Positions 5,254 through 6,828 of a stretch of DNA of 6,828 nt are shown here, one piece after another. Positions within the stretch are counted from its first letter, which is position 1, and the number at the start of each line of letters is the position of its first letter. The notes below the pieces were generated by a model. The model ran no database searches. It was not told where the DNA came from and saw only the letters and a list, made by a program, of their open reading frames with translations. This stretch comes from an uncultured Eubacteriales bacterium (GTDB lineage Bacteria; Bacillota_A; Clostridia; Christensenellales; Aristaeellaceae), in the NCBI GenBank assembly GCA_900321945.1, contig ONXY01000341.1, positions 1 to 6,828 on the forward strand. Direction: 5' to 3'. Made by a program: the position numbers and the translations under genes.

Positions 5254-5560
5254 GCTCCGCCGCCTCCTTCGCCTTGTCGTAGGTCCGTACGCCCCTGATC
5301 GTCAGGGAATCGATGATCCCGTAGATCGTGTAATCCGTCGCCAGCAGCTTTGAGGTGTCGCTCTGACGGGAGGAGCTGCCGTACGCGCAGAAGACCAGAT
5401 CCCCCTCCCCGGCGCCCACGTCGTCCACGCAGACGATATAATCTCCGGTCGGGCGGATGGTCTCGAGGCTCACCGGCTCCACGATCAGCATTCTCGCCCC
5501 GGTCAGCTTCCGGATTTTGTTGGTGCTGACCACGGTTCCGGTTACCCGGCCCACCATCAT
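5240..5560 (-). CDS. BMC-P pentameric vertex protein (EutN/CcmL family), copy 1 in operon order
   Basis: This 106-residue protein has one complete EutN/CcmL domain. GRVTGTVVSTNKIRKLTGARMLIVEPV (4-30) is the N-terminal signature. DDVGAGEGDLVFCAYGSSSRQSD (46-68) contains the VGAGEGD turn and the full GSSSR loop. YTIYGIIDSLTI (77-88) is the terminal strand, and an Ala/Glu-rich tail (97-106) follows. Two ATGs stand in tandem (5560 and 5557). AAGGAGG lies about 9 nt upstream of the first, which overlaps the lacI stop as ATGA. That overlap ties expression of the vertex genes to translation of the regulator. Confidence 0.94.
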   Translation of the reverse strand: MMVGRVTGTVVSTNKIRKLTGARMLIVEPVSLETIRPTGDYIVCVDDVGAGEGDLVFCAYGSSSRQSDTSKLLATDYTIYGIIDSLTIRGVRTYDKAKEAAEHAAG

Positions 5561-6576
5561 GGCGTCCCGCCTCCTTCCGCTCTGCCCGTGCTTCCGCGGA
5601 TCACCAGACGCCCGTCCACCTTGACGTGCATCGGCGGCCACTCCGGATGCCGGATCCTCTCCTGCAGAATCTCCACCGCCAGCGTGCCCAGCGCCTTCCT
5701 CGAAACCCGCATCGTGGTCAGCGGGGGCATCGTCACCGCGCTGTACGGAATATCGTCGATCCCGATGATGCTCAGGTCCTCCGGCACCCGGTACCCCGCT
5801 TCCAGCACCGCCTTCGCCGCGCCGATGGCGATGGAATCGTTGTCCGCCACCGCCGCGCCCCGGGGTACGTATCTCCCTTCGGCCAGCAGCGTCTTCATGT
5901 CCTCATAGGCTCCGTTCAGGGTCGGGGAAAGCTGTATCGGCTCCGGAACGGGCAGTCCGGCGCCTTCCATGGCAGCCAGGTATCCCCGGTAACGGTTCTG
6001 GCAGTTGTGGATCGGAAGCGCGAAGCGGAAATACCCGATCTCCCGGTGTCCCAGCTCCTGGAGATACCGCGTCGCGTCCATTGCGATGCTGACGTTGGAC
6101 ATGACCACGCTGTCCACGTGCCCGTAGTGCACGTCGTTGTCCAGGACCACCGTGGGAATGCCGGCGAAAAGGTTCAGATACGGGTAATGCTCCTCCTGCA
6201 GCTCCGTCCCGATCAGGATCACGCCCATGGGAGGATTCTGCAGCAGCCGGCGGATCGTTTCCTCCGCCTCGGCCGCCTTGCAGCGGTTCAGCACCATCTC
6301 GTATCCGTTCTGACGGCACTCGCCCTCAATCCGGTCGATCAGCGCGGCGATGAAGCCCTGATTCTCCTCCGTCACGCCGTGAGTCTGGAACTTGACCACC
6401 ATCAGCCGGCGGTTGTCGTTTCGCGGGGTCTTCACCCGGGCCGTGTAGCCCGCGGCGTTCGCGACCTCCTCCACCTTCCGGCGGGTGGCCTCGCTGACCC
6501 CTTTTTTGTGATTCAGCACCAGGGAAACGGCGGCGGGAGACACGCCCGCCACGGCTGCGATTTCTCTCACGGTCAC
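5557..6576 (-). CDS. LacI-family transcriptional regulator of the BMC operon
   Basis: This 339-residue regulator has the standard LacI layout. The N-terminal helix-turn-helix is VREIAAVAGVSPAAVSLVLNHKKGVSEATRRKVEEVANAAGY (3-44). A short hinge and a periplasmic-binding-protein-like sensor domain follow, from about RLMVVKF (56-62) to VDGRLVIRGST near the end. VILIGTEL, the ELGHREIGYFRF strand and IIGIDDIPYS are typical sensor segments. LacI regulators of this size usually bind a sugar or sugar phosphate as dimers, so the inducer of the compartment is probably such a compound (inference). The start chosen is GTG 6576 (MTVREIAAVAGVS), with AGGGAGG 8 nt upstream. TTG 6582 would give MRVTVREI, and GTG 6621 would add a non-conserved tail. 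It is co-directional with the shell genes and overlaps the first vertex gene by 4 bp, but is separated from the BMC-H gene by a terminator. Confidence 0.93.
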   Translation of the reverse strand: MTVREIAAVAGVSPAAVSLVLNHKKGVSEATRRKVEEVANAAGYTARVKTPRNDNRRLMVVKFQTHGVTEENQGFIAALIDRIEGECRQNGYEMVLNRCKAAEAEETIRRLLQNPPMGVILIGTELQEEHYPYLNLFAGIPTVVLDNDVHYGHVDSVVMSNVSIAMDATRYLQELGHREIGYFRFALPIHNCQNRYRGYLAAMEGAGLPVPEPIQLSPTLNGAYEDMKTLLAEGRYVPRGAAVADNDSIAIGAAKAVLEAGYRVPEDLSIIGIDDIPYSAVTMPPLTTMRVSRKALGTLAVEILQERIRHPEWPPMHVKVDGRLVIRGSTGRAEGGGTP

Positions 6577-6630
6577 GCGCAATCCCTCCCTTTCTGCTTC
6601 CCTGTCTGAAAAAACGCTCACAAGCCCCGG

Positions 6631-6666
6631 AAAAACCCGCCTGCCGGCCTGCCGCGGGCAGGCGGG
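6631..6666 (-). terminator. Intrinsic terminator after the BMC-H gene
   Basis: CCCGCCTGCC (6636-6645) pairs perfectly with GGCAGGCGGG (6657-6666) around an 11-nt loop. On the minus strand the stem is followed at once by TTTTT (6631-6635). It begins 13 nt after the BMC-H stop and ends before the lacI start, so it should stop or attenuate transcription of upstream shell or enzyme genes before the regulator. No clear promoter was found for lacI in the short space after it. Confidence 0.85.
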
Positions 6667-6678
6667 TGCGGAATCGTC

Positions 6679-6828
6679 TTACATCCTGGGCAGGATGCCT
6701 TCCACGTCGTCGTGCGGACGGGGAATCACATGCACGCTGATCAGCTCGCCCACGCGCTTCGCCGCGGCCGCGCCGGCCTCCACCGCCGCCTTCACCGCGC
6801 CCACGTCGCCGCGGACCATGACGGTCAC
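6679..6828 (-). CDS. BMC-H hexameric shell protein (PduA/EutM/CcmK type), C-terminal half, cut by right edge
   Basis: The 49 visible residues are the second half of a single BMC domain. [49 protein letters not shown] fits the canonical hexamer-forming shell protein, with RGDVGAV at 6-12 and VHVIPRPH at 32-39. The usual family length of about 90 residues means roughly the first 40-45 residues, including the pore loop, lie beyond the right edge. The protein ends directly after ILPRM with no extension, as in simple BMC-H proteins. It is followed by a terminator, which suggests it is the last gene of a transcript that starts further right. This placement fits one shell locus together with the four vertex genes. 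Confidence 0.93.
   Translation of the reverse strand: MTVMVRGDVGAVKAAVEAGAAAAKRVGELISVHVIPRPHDDVEGILPRM

Noticed and set aside
5626..6609. Plus-strand open frame of 327 codons opposite lacI
   Set aside because: It is a shadow of the regulator's frame in GC-rich DNA, Arg/His-rich with no motif.
6604..6625. TTGTGAGCG on the minus strand upstream of lacI, resembling half of the E. coli lac operator
   Set aside because: The matching second half-site is missing and a 9-base match is easily due to chance. No symmetric operator can be defined.

Overview
The window reads as a piece of a GC-rich Bacillota (clostridial) chromosome. The support is AGGAGG-type ribosome binding sites, consensus extended -10 promoters and U-tract hairpin terminators combined with high coding GC. 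The species cannot be named from this sequence. The main content is part of a bacterial microcompartment (BMC) locus on the minus strand; to its left lie a sugar kinase, a cysteine-rich membrane protein and the start of a glycosidase-like gene.

Layout. 1-483 (minus) is the N-terminal part of a five-bladed beta-propeller glycoside hydrolase (GH43/GH32-like), running off the left edge. 484-890 is non-coding and holds two divergent extended -10 promoters and several RNA hairpins. 891-1658 (plus) is a five-helix membrane protein of unknown function with conserved-looking Cys clusters. 1659-2051 is non-coding, with inverted repeats, a GC-rich direct repeat at 31-bp offset and a near-consensus promoter. 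2052-2924 (plus) is a ribokinase-like PfkB kinase. A perfect bidirectional terminator (2943-2978) separates it from the convergent BMC operon.

The BMC locus is read right to left: the C-terminal half of a BMC-H hexameric shell protein (6679-6828, cut by the right edge), an intrinsic terminator (6631-6666), a LacI-family regulator (5557-6576), four consecutive EutN/CcmL-type pentameric vertex proteins, and an iron-dependent alcohol dehydrogenase (3008-4276). Three of the four junctions from lacI through the vertex genes overlap by 4 to 14 bp, so they look translationally coupled. The dehydrogenase starts with a short amphipathic helix of the kind that targets enzymes into BMC lumens. It probably reduces an aldehyde and regenerates NAD+ inside the shell.

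Working model (inference): a LacI-type sugar-responsive repressor controls a catabolic compartment that processes an aldehyde-forming sugar or sugar phosphate. The signature enzyme (aldolase, diol dehydratase or glycyl radical enzyme), the acylating aldehyde dehydrogenase and the phosphotransacylase are not in this window and would be expected to the right. The LacI regulator and the nearby ribokinase-like kinase suggest a sugar-phosphate-utilising type of BMC, but this is not proven. The most distinctive features are the four divergent vertex paralogues, two of which have lost the usual GSS-R loop, and the regulator's position inside the shell operon behind a terminator.
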